Counted from the first letter of the stretch, positions 54,495 to 64,000 are shown. The stretch: DNA of 64,000 nt from Mucilaginibacter sp. OK283 (GCF_900110415.1 NZ_FODR01000010.1:186001-250000), one strand, 5' to 3'. The notes: generated by a model not told the origin, from the sequence alone. Numbers and translations: made by a program.

Positions 54495-57452
54495 TTATTT
54501 TAGAATAACATTTAAACCTAAAGAAAAGGTCCTGGTGCGCGGATAGGTGCCGTAGTCGCCGCCCGATGAGCTGTCGCCACTCACGTTCACTTCAGGATCA
54601 AGGCCTTTGTATTTGGTTATAATGGCAAGGTTTTGGCCGGTTACAGATAAGCGTAAAGCGCTGATGTATTTTACTTTGGCCAGGTTAAACCTGTATCCTA
54701 ACGAAAGATTTTCCCACCTTAAATACGATCCGCTCTCCAACCAAAGGTCAGACCCATAAGGTGACGATTGAATGCCCAAAGGCACCGCGCTGGTAAGCAC
54801 GTTTGATTTTCCCAGGTTTTCAAGCAGGCTCAGGTCCTGGCGAAGGCCGTTATAGATTTTGTTACCGCCCGATCCGCGCCAAACCATTGATGCATCAAAG
54901 TTTTTGTAAGTAAACGATGGTGTAAAGGCATAGGTATATTTAGGCAGCGATTGGCCTTCTTCATACCTGTCTTTACTTTGCGATCCCTGGTCGATGGTGC
55001 CGTTTTTATCACGGTCAACAACGGTTTCGGCGCTGTTGGCATCTTTGCCCAGGTGTTTTAAAATAAGAAAAGTGCCTACAGGCTTGCCTACAACAAGGTA
55101 AGCATTTGGTCCCCAGCCAACATAGTTGGTAGGTACATCAAAGCCTTGTATGTTGCCGCCTAATTTAAGTACCTTGCTTTGCAGCAATGACCCGTTTGCA
55201 GCAAGGGTAAGTGTCATATCCTGGCTTTTTATCACCATATAGCTTAAAGAAAGCTCGACACCTTGCGAGCGCAGGCTACCTACGTTTGCCAGAATGTTAT
55301 TTACAAAAAACTGGCCTACAACGGGTACGGTGTAGTGGTATAGCAAATTATCGGTAGTAGCCCTGTATACATCAAAAGTACCGTTCAACCGATCGTTAAA
55401 CATCGAGAAATCGAAACCGGCATTGGCCTGCTTACGGGTTTCCCACTTTAAGTTAGGATTGGCATTTTGTGTATAAAAATAGTTGGGAATGGTCGATCCG
55501 CCGAAGAACACCGAACCTGCCTGGCCTACCAAGGCAATAGAGTTTTGCGGGGTAATGCCTTGTTGGTTACCGGTAACGCCATAACCCACACGCAACTTAA
55601 AGCTGCTGAACAGGGTTTGGTTTTTCATAAAATCTTCCTGGTCAATCCGCCATGCAAGCGCTGCCGACGGGAAGTTACCCCATTTGTTATTAACCCCAAA
55701 CACGGTTGAACCATCGCGCCTGATACTGGCGGTTAACAGGTACTTGTTGTTGTACGAGTAATGGATCTGGCCGATATATGAAATAAGCCTCCTGTCGTTT
55801 TTGTACGATGAGATATCGCCCTGTAAAACTTTGGAGATATCGCCCAGCTGCAAAGCGTTATAAGTAGCAAAATCGTTTACAAAACCACGGCCCTGTGCAA
55901 AGCTGCCGTTATAGGTTTGTGCCTGCCACTCATAAATAGCCGATGCATCAAAATGGCTTAACCCAAATTCATGTTTGTAGCTCAGGCTGATGTCCATCAG
56001 TTTTTCGTCAACATGGTTGTTGCTGATGTTGGCGATGCCTTTGTTATCAATAGCGGTAGCTATGGTTGATGCTACCGGCGCGTAATAACCTGTATTCGTA
56101 TCAGATTTTCTCCAGCTGCCAAACCATCCGGCAGATATGCCTTTGTAAATATCCAGGTCGCCCCTTAAACTGGTGAACAGGTTGTTGGTGTTCACATCGT
56201 TTTTAACCGTTTTTGCAACAGCGTAAGGGTTGATGTACTGGAATACGTTAGGGTCTGAGTAGTATGATCCATCGGTGTTAAATACAGGGTCAGTCGGCCT
56301 GGATATGTACGTATTGCTGATCAGGTTTGAAGTAAAAGCTGCGCGGCCGATGCCGATAGGGCTGTAAACATCATTGTTGATGCCGCTATTTACGTTCATG
56401 GTGAGGGTTAACTTATCATCAAGCGCTTTTTGTGTAGCGGTAATGCGGCCTATATATTTTTTATAGTTGGAATTGATAACAATACCGGTTTGTGTAATGG
56501 CACTTACCGATGCACGGTAGTTAAAGCCATTGGTGCCGCCACCAAAAGCAAGATTATGGTTTTGCGTAACGCCGTTTTGGGTAAGCAGGTTAAACCAGTC
56601 GGTATTTGAACCGTGGTTTGCAGATACATCTACACCTTGTTTTTCGGCTTGTGCAGTCCATTGCGCGGCGTTTAGTTCCTGCAATTTGTGTGCAATTACG
56701 TCCAGCGAGCTGTTTTCGGTATACTCAACACTGCTTTTGCCGGCGGCGGTTTTCCTGGTAGTGATCAGGATAACACCCGGGGCGCCTCGCGAGCCGTAGA
56801 TAGCGGTGGCTGAAGCATCTTTAAGGATGTCTATTGATGCAATTTCACTTGGCGGCACCTGGTTTAGCAGGTCCATATTGCCTTGAATACCGTCAACAAC
56901 AACCAATGGATCATTGCCACCCTGTAACGATGTTAGGCCACGTATGCGCACCGTTGGTGCCACACCGGGTTCGCTGCCTACCTGGGTAATGTTTACGCCT
57001 GCTGCTTTGCCGGCAAGTTGTTGCAATGGGTTGGTAACCGACCCCGGATTAAGGTCTTTAGCGCCGATGGTTGCAACGGCACCCGTCAAATCAGATTTTT
57101 TAACCGTTCCGTAGCCCATAACCACTACTTCGGTTAAGGCTTTCGATGAAGGAACTAATTGAAAGGTGGGGTTTTCGTTGGCTTTGATTACCCGCTCCAG
57201 CACATCGTAGCCAACAAAAGTAATCTGCACGGTTAATGCCTGTTGCGTATCGCCCGTAAGCGAAAACATACCATTAGCATCTGTTACTGTTGTTTGAGAT
57301 GCACCCTTAACGTGCACTGTGGCGCCGGGTAATGGCTGGTTAAGATCATCAACCACCTTGCCCCTGAAAGCACCTTTTTGAGCAAACGAAGCTATCGCCG
57401 AGATTAAAAGGAGCACAGTCAGGCCGTACTTAAATAAGTAAACTTTTTTCAT
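54495..57452 (-). CDS. susC: SusC-like TonB-dependent starch transporter
   Basis: A 985-residue outer-membrane transporter. Signal peptide (1-24), carboxypeptidase-regulatory-like domain (about 25-105; FRGKVVDDLNQPLPGATVHV), SusC linker LTEVVVMGYGTVKKSDLTGAV, plug (VRIRGLTSLQGGNDPLVVVDG) and barrel, ending TRTFSLGLNVILK. It is the first gene of the starch operon and imports maltooligosaccharides or starch fragments with SusD. Length and features are normal. Confidence 0.95.
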   Translation of the reverse strand: MKKVYLFKYGLTVLLLISAIASFAQKGAFRGKVVDDLNQPLPGATVHVKGASQTTVTDANGMFSLTGDTQQALTVQITFVGYDVLERVIKANENPTFQLVPSSKALTEVVVMGYGTVKKSDLTGAVATIGAKDLNPGSVTNPLQQLAGKAAGVNITQVGSEPGVAPTVRIRGLTSLQGGNDPLVVVDGIQGNMDLLNQVPPSEIASIDILKDASATAIYGSRGAPGVILITTRKTAAGKSSVEYTENSSLDVIAHKLQELNAAQWTAQAEKQGVDVSANHGSNTDWFNLLTQNGVTQNHNLAFGGGTNGFNYRASVSAITQTGIVINSNYKKYIGRITATQKALDDKLTLTMNVNSGINNDVYSPIGIGRAAFTSNLISNTYISRPTDPVFNTDGSYYSDPNVFQYINPYAVAKTVKNDVNTNNLFTSLRGDLDIYKGISAGWFGSWRKSDTNTGYYAPVASTIATAIDNKGIANISNNHVDEKLMDISLSYKHEFGLSHFDASAIYEWQAQTYNGSFAQGRGFVNDFATYNALQLGDISKVLQGDISSYKNDRRLISYIGQIHYSYNNKYLLTASIRRDGSTVFGVNNKWGNFPSAALAWRIDQEDFMKNQTLFSSFKLRVGYGVTGNQQGITPQNSIALVGQAGSVFFGGSTIPNYFYTQNANPNLKWETRKQANAGFDFSMFNDRLNGTFDVYRATTDNLLYHYTVPVVGQFFVNNILANVGSLRSQGVELSLSYMVIKSQDMTLTLAANGSLLQSKVLKLGGNIQGFDVPTNYVGWGPNAYLVVGKPVGTFLILKHLGKDANSAETVVDRDKNGTIDQGSQSKDRYEEGQSLPKYTYAFTPSFTYKNFDASMVWRGSGGNKIYNGLRQDLSLLENLGKSNVLTSAVPLGIQSSPYGSDLWLESGSYLRWENLSLGYRFNLAKVKYISALRLSVTGQNLAIITKYKGLDPEVNVSGDSSSGGDYGTYPRTRTFSLGLNVILK

Positions 57453-57768
57453 GTAAAATTGGTTTTAAAAATTGGTTTTTGCAGATGTACCATAGCTGGC
57501 AAATCCGAATCAAATAAAAGGAGGGAATTTTGGCTAATCAATAGCTTAAAAGCTCAATATAGAAAATATAGGCGGAATAATATTGTTAATTGATTGATTG
57601 TTAGGTATTTTTATTGTTGTTTTAGGAGTTGTAATATAGATTTAATATGGGGCGATATAGACGGGTTTTGAGGAGATGATTGGGGCTGTTGGGGGAAATA
57701 GTTGCAAAGCTGCCAATTATTCATCACATAAAAACTTAAATTGCAGTATCTTCAGCAATCCACAACAG
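57453..57768. other. 316-bp divergent promoter region upstream of susC and the TPR gene
   Basis: No gene is supported; the annotated frame upstream of 57769 has no signal. The region is AT-rich in its middle (57480-57660). It must contain the starch-operon promoter and the regulator binding site, but I could not find a full TAnnTTTG match on either strand. Confidence 0.5.
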
Positions 57769-59508
57769 ATGAAAATAAAAAGAGCCCTGGTCATATGCCC
57801 CGCATTGGTCGTTGTTTTTTTAACCGGTCAGTCTTTTTATCACCGGTATCAAAAAAAAGTCACAAAAACCGCGTTTTTGCATAAGGCTATTACACGTCCC
57901 GTGGTACTTTGCAGCGGCGGGTACAACCTGGCAGATGATTTAAAAGAAATTCCTGCTTTAAATGGCTGGGGAAATTATAAATGGAAAATCACTACCCCGT
58001 CTGACAGCGCCCAGTTTTATTTTAACCAGGGCCTGAGCATGTATTACGCTTTTCATTCTATTGAAGCTATAGCGTCATTTACCAAGGCAACCCGGTTTGA
58101 TCCGGAATGCGCGATGGCCTGGTACGGCAGGTCGCTGGCTATGGGGCCAACCATCAATTACCCTAATGGCTACGCCCCGCCCACCGATGCTTACGAAGCA
58201 TCAGTAAAAAGCCGCAACTTTGCCAATAAATGCACGCCGTTGGAGCAAGCACTTATTGCGGCAATGCAACAGCGGTATAGTAAAGATACCACCGTCACCG
58301 TGTTGCAGTTACGCAGCAATTATGCCAGGGCCATGCAAAAGGTTTACGCCAGCTACCCTAAAAATGCCGAGGTGATAACATTATATGCAGATGCCCTGCT
58401 ATTGTTACATCCCTGGGATTTATACACCCACGATTTTAACCCCAAACCATGGACGCCGGAGATCCGCGCATTATTGGAGCAGGCTATTGCAATAAGCCCC
58501 AAACATCCGGGAGCCAATCATTTTTATATCCATACTATGGAGGCATCGGCCACGCCGCAACTGGCTTTAAAAAGCGCGCATTTGCTGGATACTTTAATGC
58601 CGCTGGTATCGCATATTACACACATGCCATCGCATATTTACATCCGTACGGGTAATTACCAGCAAGGTATTGCCAATAATAACGCAGCGGTTGCCGGGTT
58701 TAATTATTACGTGGGCCTTTACAACCCGGTGGTTAACGGGGCCGTGTTGTACCAAACGCATAACATTCACCTTAAAGTAAATTGCGCGCAAATGGGCGGT
58801 AACTATAAGGCCGCCATTAGCGGTGCCAATGAAGCAAAGGCTACCATTATACCTGATTACCTGGTCGCCAAAGGGGCTGATGGTAATTTTTTTCAATACG
58901 TTTATATGCAGCCTGCGCTAACCGATGTGCGCTTTGGCAAATGGGACGATATTTTAAACACCCACGTAGGCGATACTCTTGCCTATGCATCGGTATTGCT
59001 TCATTTTGCAAAGGGCATGGCCTGGTGCGGTAAGGGCGATTCACAAAAAGCTGCCTCAGAACTAAAACTGATGGAAGCCGGTTTAACTGATGCATCGTTA
59101 AAAGCACCAATAGATAATTTCAGTTCGGCATTTGAGGCCGCCGGCGTCGGCCACCTGATATTGCAAGGCAATATTGCTGCCACGCAAAAAAACTATGGTG
59201 CTGCAATCTCCACTTTACAACAAGCAGTTATAGCCGAAGATAAACTCATTTATAACGAACCCCGCGACTGGCCCTTACCCGCCCGGCATTACCTGGGCAA
59301 TGTATTGCTAAAAGCAGGTCGTTACAACGAGGCCGTGGCTGTGTTAAATAAAGACCTGCAAATAAACCCCAACAATGGCTGGGCGCTTACAGGCTTGCAA
59401 TGGGCCTATCAAAATGAGGGGAATGCACTCGCTTTAAACAAAGTAAAACAACGTTTAAAAACCGCCTGGAAAATAAAGGATGTGGAGATAGACAGACCTG
59501 TTTTTTAA
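57769..59508 (+). CDS. membrane-anchored tetratricopeptide repeat protein
   Basis: A 579-residue protein from the ATG at 57769, which gives an N-terminal hydrophobic segment (MKIKRALVICPALVVVFLTG). The body contains TPR-like repeats (AIASFTKATRFDPECAMAWYGR, AVAVLNKDLQINPNNGWALTGL) and a conserved ICHTHMPSHIYIRTGNY-like region (HITHMPSHIYIRTGNYQQG). No enzymatic domain is recognised. It is followed by a small exported protein 10 bp later, so they may form a pair. Its position opposite the starch operon does not show a role in glucan use. Confidence 0.75.
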   Translation: MKIKRALVICPALVVVFLTGQSFYHRYQKKVTKTAFLHKAITRPVVLCSGGYNLADDLKEIPALNGWGNYKWKITTPSDSAQFYFNQGLSMYYAFHSIEAIASFTKATRFDPECAMAWYGRSLAMGPTINYPNGYAPPTDAYEASVKSRNFANKCTPLEQALIAAMQQRYSKDTTVTVLQLRSNYARAMQKVYASYPKNAEVITLYADALLLLHPWDLYTHDFNPKPWTPEIRALLEQAIAISPKHPGANHFYIHTMEASATPQLALKSAHLLDTLMPLVSHITHMPSHIYIRTGNYQQGIANNNAAVAGFNYYVGLYNPVVNGAVLYQTHNIHLKVNCAQMGGNYKAAISGANEAKATIIPDYLVAKGADGNFFQYVYMQPALTDVRFGKWDDILNTHVGDTLAYASVLLHFAKGMAWCGKGDSQKAASELKLMEAGLTDASLKAPIDNFSSAFEAAGVGHLILQGNIAATQKNYGAAISTLQQAVIAEDKLIYNEPRDWPLPARHYLGNVLLKAGRYNEAVAVLNKDLQINPNNGWALTGLQWAYQNEGNALALNKVKQRLKTAWKIKDVEIDRPVF

Positions 59509-59518
59509 TGCTTCTATA

Positions 59519-60016
59519 ATGAAAATGCTTATCAATTTGACCTTTTTCCTCTTGTTAACCTCTGCGGGCTGTTTTGCACAATCAAAACAAGAGGTCGACA
59601 AATTATTGGCTGATATTTATAAAACAGGCAACTCAAAAAATATAATTACCAATGCTTCGGCAAAAAAGTTAAAAGCTTATGGAAGCAAATTGCTGCCCAC
59701 CATAACAACCTATTTTGGCGACACCTCCACCACCGGTATTCGTTCCGATTGCCAGGACAGATTTTTAAATAAGGGAGAGGTAGCGATTATTATGGCCGAC
59801 CATATAGAGCCGATGCATTATTATACAGTAACAGGTATCCAGAATTGCATAGTTGAATATTGTAAAGGCAATCCCAACCTTATAGAATATTATTTATGGG
59901 CTATAAAACGTGATGGGGTATTGTTATTTCAAAAACGCTATACTATCTGGCTAAGCAGTGCCGACAGGCAAACGTGGCCGCCTTATACTTATAATAAGAA
60001 GAGAAATAAAGTTTGA
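59519..60016 (+). CDS. small exported protein of unknown function
   Basis: A 165-residue protein with a signal peptide (1-20, cleavage after CFAQ). The mature part is helical at first (KQEVDKLLADIYKTGNSKN) and then beta-rich; it contains four Cys (GIRSDCQDRF, GIQNCIVEYCKG). I recognise no domain. It begins 10 bp after the TPR gene and is convergent with the SusR-like regulator. Confidence 0.65.
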   Translation: MKMLINLTFFLLLTSAGCFAQSKQEVDKLLADIYKTGNSKNIITNASAKKLKAYGSKLLPTITTYFGDTSTTGIRSDCQDRFLNKGEVAIIMADHIEPMHYYTVTGIQNCIVEYCKGNPNLIEYYLWAIKRDGVLLFQKRYTIWLSSADRQTWPPYTYNKKRNKV

Positions 60017-60032
60017 ATTTAACAGCTTAAAA

Positions 60033-61661
60033 CTACACCGCCTCTATCGCCATGATATGATCTTCAAACTCATCATTAGCGATAAATGATTTGTTTTTGA
60101 TACGATTTTTGTAGGAGTAAATGGTATTTACCGAGTAGCCCAGGAGTTTGGCAATCCGGTCGTTATCGTGGATGCCCATGCGGATAAGGGCAAAAATGCG
60201 GTGCTCGGTGCTCAACAACTGCCCGTCGGCAATGGCAATTTTATCGTCTTTGTTAAACAGGGCTTCAAACTTTTCAATAAAATCGGGGAAAAGGGAAAGG
60301 AAAACCTTGTCGAAAGTATGGAACAACTGGTGCCGCTCGTTCTCCAGGTTCAGGCTTTTAATTGCTGCCTGGGCATCTTCGTAGCGTTTGCTGCTCAATT
60401 TTTTATCCAGCGATTTCTGAAAGCTCTCCAGCTTATCAATGTAGATGGAATTGATATTGAAGTAATAGCCAATGTATTCATTCTTGATTTTATTGGCCGT
60501 ACTTAGATTTCGATTTAATGCTTCCAATGCAACGTTGCTTTCCTGTAACGATACATTGGCCTCCTTGATGAGGTTATCGGCAATGCGTAGTTTTTTAAGC
60601 TGGCGGAATATGATGAATGCAAACATCACCACAAAAAGCACCAACACTGTAATGATAGAAGCGTAAATAATCAGCGACTTGCGTTGCTGCTCAACCGTAC
60701 TGATGCGCTGCGCCTCGATAATGGGCAATATACTGCTGATGGCAACCTGCCGGTGGCGTGCCCCATAAAAGGTGGCATCGTCCATAGCTTGTTTGATATA
60801 GACGAAGGCGCTGTTCAGGTCGCCTTTTTTATACAGGAAATCGGCCAGCTTATAAATGGCGACTGTTTCTTTAGTGGCCGACTGCAAGTCGGCAATGGCC
60901 GCCTGGATCAGTAATTGGGTCGATTTGTCCTGCTCGCCGAGCACTTCATAAATGTAACTTAAAGAGCAGGCGCTTATGGCAAACTGGTTGGGCGTTAAGT
61001 TTTTTAACTTAAGCAGGGCGGTATAATCTTTTACGGCACCGGTATTATCGGCCTTGCGTAAGGCTTGCAGCCCCCTTAATGCATAATAGTTGTAGGTTCC
61101 GGGCGAGGCTAATGAAAGGGCCGAATCGATAAACTGAATGCCTTTGGGATTATACATAGCCGAGTAATCAACATTCCGGTCAAAATCGGATAAGTCGAAA
61201 TAGCTGCGTGCTTTCAGGAAGTAATACTCCACCTTATCATCGGTTGATAGGTATTGCAGGCTGATGCTGTTGAGGGTTTCCAGCGTCTCTTTAAACATGC
61301 CCGATGAAATGAGCGTAAAGCCCAGTTCCATTTTAGCAAAAGCCATACGGTTAGGGTCGTTTAGTTTGGCGGCGGTTTCCTGTAGCTTTTTGGCGTAGTT
61401 ATAGGCTGAATCGTAGCTGAAGTTTTTATACTCGTTATATAACTGCTGGTAAATATTATATTTTTTATCCAGATCATTGGCCTGGCTTAGCTGTTTGCCC
61501 AGCTCATCAATGTGGTTTGTTTTCTGCTTTACGTATACATCCTTATCGGCCAGTACCGCGTTAAGCTTGGTGAGTAACGAATCGGTAGCAACTGACTGTG
61601 CATAGGCCGGCCGGCTTATCGAAACAAATAAGAAAAATAAAAGATATAAGCCTGGCCTCAT
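60033..61661 (-). CDS. SusR-like regulator (TPR sensor, membrane helix, LuxR-type HTH)
   Basis: A 542-residue protein with a signal peptide (1-21), a periplasmic TPR-like sensor (about 22-320), one membrane helix (about 325-348; LIIYASIITVLVLFVVMFAF), a coiled-coil, and a C-terminal DNA-binding domain with STEHRIFALIRMGIHDNDRIAKLLGYSVNTIYSYKNRIKNKS (about 480-525). This layout and length match SusR/DUF6377-type regulators, which activate starch operons in Bacteroides on sensing maltose. It is 2.6 kb from susC on the same strand, so control of this locus is plausible. Confidence 0.8.
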   Translation of the reverse strand: MRPGLYLLFFLFVSISRPAYAQSVATDSLLTKLNAVLADKDVYVKQKTNHIDELGKQLSQANDLDKKYNIYQQLYNEYKNFSYDSAYNYAKKLQETAAKLNDPNRMAFAKMELGFTLISSGMFKETLETLNSISLQYLSTDDKVEYYFLKARSYFDLSDFDRNVDYSAMYNPKGIQFIDSALSLASPGTYNYYALRGLQALRKADNTGAVKDYTALLKLKNLTPNQFAISACSLSYIYEVLGEQDKSTQLLIQAAIADLQSATKETVAIYKLADFLYKKGDLNSAFVYIKQAMDDATFYGARHRQVAISSILPIIEAQRISTVEQQRKSLIIYASIITVLVLFVVMFAFIIFRQLKKLRIADNLIKEANVSLQESNVALEALNRNLSTANKIKNEYIGYYFNINSIYIDKLESFQKSLDKKLSSKRYEDAQAAIKSLNLENERHQLFHTFDKVFLSLFPDFIEKFEALFNKDDKIAIADGQLLSTEHRIFALIRMGIHDNDRIAKLLGYSVNTIYSYKNRIKNKSFIANDEFEDHIMAIEAV

Positions 61662-61823
61662 TTAAAGTAAAGGAAGTAATTGGATGTTCACCACTAAAGA
61701 TAGGCAAACATATTAAAATATGGCGTATGGTTTTTGGTAAGCGGTGTATTTCGGCTACGCCCACAATTTTTCCACTCCGTCCATACATCCAATCGCAATA
61801 AGCCCTAACTTGCCGTCCTGAAC

Positions 61824-62675
61824 ATGAAAGACATTCCAGTACATCTTTTAAAGGAACGTGCCTCATCGGGCCTGGAGATTAATCGCTTTTTTAAGGGCGA
61901 TAAACCCAAAGCCGATGAACCCCTGGGTGCTCACCGCGATGATCATTATATATTTTTTGTTATCGAAGGGGGATGGGGATCGCTGATGGTAGACTTCAAC
62001 GAGATCGTGATACAGGAATCCTGTCTTTACTATGTTTTACCTGGGCAGGTGCACCATCGCATCCAAAACGAAGGCGCTTATGGATGGTTCATAGCGGTGG
62101 ATACCATGCTGATACCGCCCGATTATCGTAATGTGTTTGAAAATCAATTACTGTTGCAGCAGCCTTATACCTTAAACGACGTGCAAAAACGCCAGTGCCA
62201 AAGCTTGCTCAACCTTTTATTTGAGCGGTACAGGGAAGACGAGCAGGCTGTTTTTAATTTATCTGTTGTGCATTCGCTGCTGCAATCGTTCCTTGGGATA
62301 GCTGCCGGGTGTTTTAGTCAAACGGGTAAACCGGGTATGCTGATGTCGCGCCCGGTACAGTTGGCGCAGGATTTTAAGAAACTGCTGGTTGAGCATGTAC
62401 GAACGCTCAAAAGCCCGTCGGCTTATGCGGCTAAGCTAAATGTATCTGAAACGTACCTGAATGAGGCTTTAAAAAAAGCTACGGGACTGTCGGTAAGTTA
62501 CTGGATTCAACAGGAAGTTATTTTGGAGGCTAAACGTTTGCTGTATTATAGCCAGTTGAATGTTAAAGAAATTGCGCACGCGCTGGGGTATGAAGACCAT
62601 GCCTATTTCTCGCGCCTGTTTAAAAAAGCAGAAGGTGTAACGCCACTCGCCTTCAAAGCCGATTACCGCAAATAG
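61824..62675 (+). CDS. AraC family transcriptional regulator
   Basis: A 283-residue regulator with an N-terminal cupin-like sensor (about 35-100; HRDDHYIFFVIEGGWGSLMVDF, LPGQVHHRI) and a C-terminal AraC double HTH (about 185-283; YAAKLNVSETYLNEALKKATG and VKEIAHALGYEDHAYFSRLFKKAEGVTPLAFK). It is 76 bp upstream of the siderophore-interacting protein gene on the same strand and is the likely regulator of it. The effector is unknown. Confidence 0.92.
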   Translation: MKDIPVHLLKERASSGLEINRFFKGDKPKADEPLGAHRDDHYIFFVIEGGWGSLMVDFNEIVIQESCLYYVLPGQVHHRIQNEGAYGWFIAVDTMLIPPDYRNVFENQLLLQQPYTLNDVQKRQCQSLLNLLFERYREDEQAVFNLSVVHSLLQSFLGIAAGCFSQTGKPGMLMSRPVQLAQDFKKLLVEHVRTLKSPSAYAAKLNVSETYLNEALKKATGLSVSYWIQQEVILEAKRLLYYSQLNVKEIAHALGYEDHAYFSRLFKKAEGVTPLAFKADYRK

Positions 62676-62751
62676 TCCAATCATTACCGCAGGTATGCCA
62701 TTTCATTGGGCATAGATAAGCCTTTTCTTTGTGATAATAATTCTACATCAC

Positions 62752-63462
62752 ATGGAAACATCCACTCTACAGAAATTAAAACAAAAAACCGACAAGCTAT
62801 TTGAAGGCCGCCTGCAAGCAGGTAATGTTTTGGAAGTAAGGTATTGGGAGCCCTGCACTTTAATTGAGGTTGACCTGCACCTGCCACAAATAGATATGAC
62901 CGGCTGGACCGAAATTCCTTATATTAAATTTAAGGTAGATAATCTTACTTTCAGGGATTACACGCCATCGGGCTGGGATGCCGAAACCCAAACCTGCACC
63001 ATTTATGTTGATGCCGCTCATAACGGCCCAGGCAGCAATTGGGCACGATTGTTAAAAAAGGGCGATAAGGTAAATTATCTTAAAACGGGTACTACTAACC
63101 AAAGCCCTGTGGCTACATCGGCAATAGTTGCCCTTGGCGACGAAAGCAGCATGGGGCATTTACTGGCCCTGCAAAAAATGGTGCTGCCCCATACCCGGTT
63201 TTCGGGCGGTATTGTAATTGGCAACGAGCATCACCGTAAATTATTCCAGGAATACTTTTGGACGCCGCTTGAGCCAATAGCCCGCCGCGATGTTTATGGC
63301 CATCACAGCCTTATTGAATGGGTGCTTGATCAGCGTTATAGTTTAGAGAACACCGTGTTTTATTTAGCCGGTAATAATACCATGGTAGCCCAGTTGCGTA
63401 AACTACTCAAAGGGCAGGGGTATCCATCGGCACAAATTAAACTTCAGGGCTTTTGGGACTGA
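62752..63462 (+). CDS. siderophore-interacting FAD-binding protein (ferric reductase-like)
   Basis: A 236-residue flavoprotein; ATG at 62752 (METSTLQKLK) is used, since the upstream frame adds only hydrophobic filler. The FAD-binding motif RDYTPSGWD (in the RxYT form) lies in the first half, and the NAD(P)H-binding part follows (VALGDESSMGHLLALQK; VFYLAGNNTMVAQLRKLL). Members reduce ferric siderophores in the cytoplasm to release iron. It overlaps the next, convergent gene by about 26 bp. Regulated probably by the AraC protein upstream. Confidence 0.88.
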   Translation: METSTLQKLKQKTDKLFEGRLQAGNVLEVRYWEPCTLIEVDLHLPQIDMTGWTEIPYIKFKVDNLTFRDYTPSGWDAETQTCTIYVDAAHNGPGSNWARLLKKGDKVNYLKTGTTNQSPVATSAIVALGDESSMGHLLALQKMVLPHTRFSGGIVIGNEHHRKLFQEYFWTPLEPIARRDVYGHHSLIEWVLDQRYSLENTVFYLAGNNTMVAQLRKLLKGQGYPSAQIKLQGFWD

Positions 63463-64000
63463 GCTTTTTAAATACGCCGGCCAGTATTTTTACGGCCGTT
63501 TCCAGTTCCTTAGGGTTGAGGGATGCAAAACCTATCCTGACATAGGGATGATTGACGGTGTTATGGTAAAAATAATCGCGGCCGTTATTAATGGTGAGGC
63601 CCATAGCCGATGCTCTTTCTGCTACGTCGGCAGGGCTAATGCCATCGGCATACTTAACCCAAACCGCAAAGCCGCCATCTGGAATTTTAAAGCTTAGCCA
63701 GCTGCCAAGATGCTCTTTCAGCAGGGCGCAAAGGATATCGCGCCTTTCATGGTACAATTTATTGGCCTTTTTAAGGTGACGGCCTATATCGCCATTTTTA
63801 AGCAGGTTGGCTATGGCCTCTTCCAGCAGGTGCTCGCCCTGGCGGTCAATCATTTTACGCAGCCTGGTGGCCTGCACAACCAGGTTGGCCGGTGCAACCA
63901 TAAACCCAATGCGAATGCCGGGCGCTATAGTTTTACAAAATGATCCTACGTATATCACGCTGCCATAGTAATCGGCACTGGCCAGGGGCAGTATGGGGCT
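63437..64000 (-). CDS. PLP-dependent aminotransferase-domain regulator (MocR/PdxR type), partial
   Basis: The frame is open to the right edge, so the N-terminal part (winged helix plus the first half of the aminotransferase fold) is outside the window; the GTG at 63958 is internal. YYGSVIYVGSFCKTIAPGIRIGF holds the PLP-binding lysine (SFCKT), followed by RIGFMVAP and the C-terminal GLTINNGRDYFYH and VRIGFASL typical of MocR/PdxR proteins. A plain aminotransferase is possible. It overlaps the siderophore-interacting gene tail to tail. Confidence 0.82.
   Translation of the reverse strand, partial: SPILPLASADYYGSVIYVGSFCKTIAPGIRIGFMVAPANLVVQATRLRKMIDRQGEHLLEEAIANLLKNGDIGRHLKKANKLYHERRDILCALLKEHLGSWLSFKIPDGGFAVWVKYADGISPADVAERASAMGLTINNGRDYFYHNTVNHPYVRIGFASLNPKELETAVKILAGVFKKLSPKSPEV

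Noticed and set aside
1..64000. CRISPR array, prophage, integron or transposon
   Set aside because: No regularly spaced direct repeats, no integrase, transposase or phage structural gene was found; the repeats seen are inverted intergenic elements.

Overview
The window is chromosomal DNA of a Bacteroidota bacterium, most likely from the Sphingobacteriaceae (Mucilaginibacter/Pedobacter type). This is inferred from two SusC/SusD pairs, type IX secretion and gliding genes (gldJ, porV, a GldE-like protein), a DUF2723 membrane protein, BBP2 and DUF4293 families, TTTG/TAnnTTTG-type promoters and moderate GC. No transposase, integrase, phage gene or CRISPR array is visible. The window is dominated by chromosomal core genes plus glycan-utilisation loci, and most of the unusual content is intergenic.

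Layout. 0-2.8 kb: end of a GldE/CorC-like protein, rsmE, a DUF4159 protein and a biotin carrier protein. 2.9-7.4 kb: an orphan SusC/SusD pair. 7.5-11.4 kb: gldJ divergent from porV-ispF. 11.5-16.4 kb: a 1151-residue GH18-like/NodB/GT2 fusion, a FeoB-associated peptide and an ATP-grasp-like protein. 16.7-22.1 kb: gpsA, two small exported proteins, a DEAD-box helicase, DUF4293 and a DUF892 ferritin-like protein. 22.4-31.6 kb: a Kdp potassium-uptake locus made of a 30-residue membrane peptide, kdpF, kdpA, kdpB, kdpC, a BBP2 porin, a KdpD sensor lacking its kinase half, and a separate histidine kinase; no kdpE is present. 31.7-35.8 kb: divergent secreted GH42 and GH43 enzymes. 36-38.9 kb: a Crp/Fnr regulator, an exported Rid-family protein, a Spy-like protein and accA. 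39.3-44.5 kb: a DUF2723 protein, tRNA-Gln(TTG), prs and rplY. 44.8-47.7 kb: an aldo/keto reductase, a frameshifted osmC, and hxlR divergent from an SDR. 47.9-61.7 kb: a starch/alpha-glucan locus (susC-susD-susE-GH31-GH13) with a SusR-like regulator 2.6 kb from susC. 61.8-64 kb: an AraC regulator, a siderophore-interacting flavoprotein and part of a MocR-type aminotransferase-domain protein.

How the genes work together. In the starch locus the outer-membrane SusCDE proteins bind and import alpha-glucans, the GH13 lipoprotein and GH31 enzyme cleave them, and the SusR-like protein probably senses the products. Two terminator-like hairpins separate susE from the enzyme genes. In the Kdp locus the porin is embedded in the operon, suggesting outer-membrane K+ entry coupled to KdpFABC.

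The most interesting non-genic feature is a set of intergenic inverted repeats. Two conventional families recur: TGTCA...TGACA palindromes and a CCCCCTCTAAATCTCCCCC-type element that overlaps stop codons. In addition, four loci carry long inverted repeats that differ in sequence but share one architecture: 30-40-base arms built from degenerate ~10-base words, placed directly against a start or stop codon. I do not recognise the second type as a described element class.
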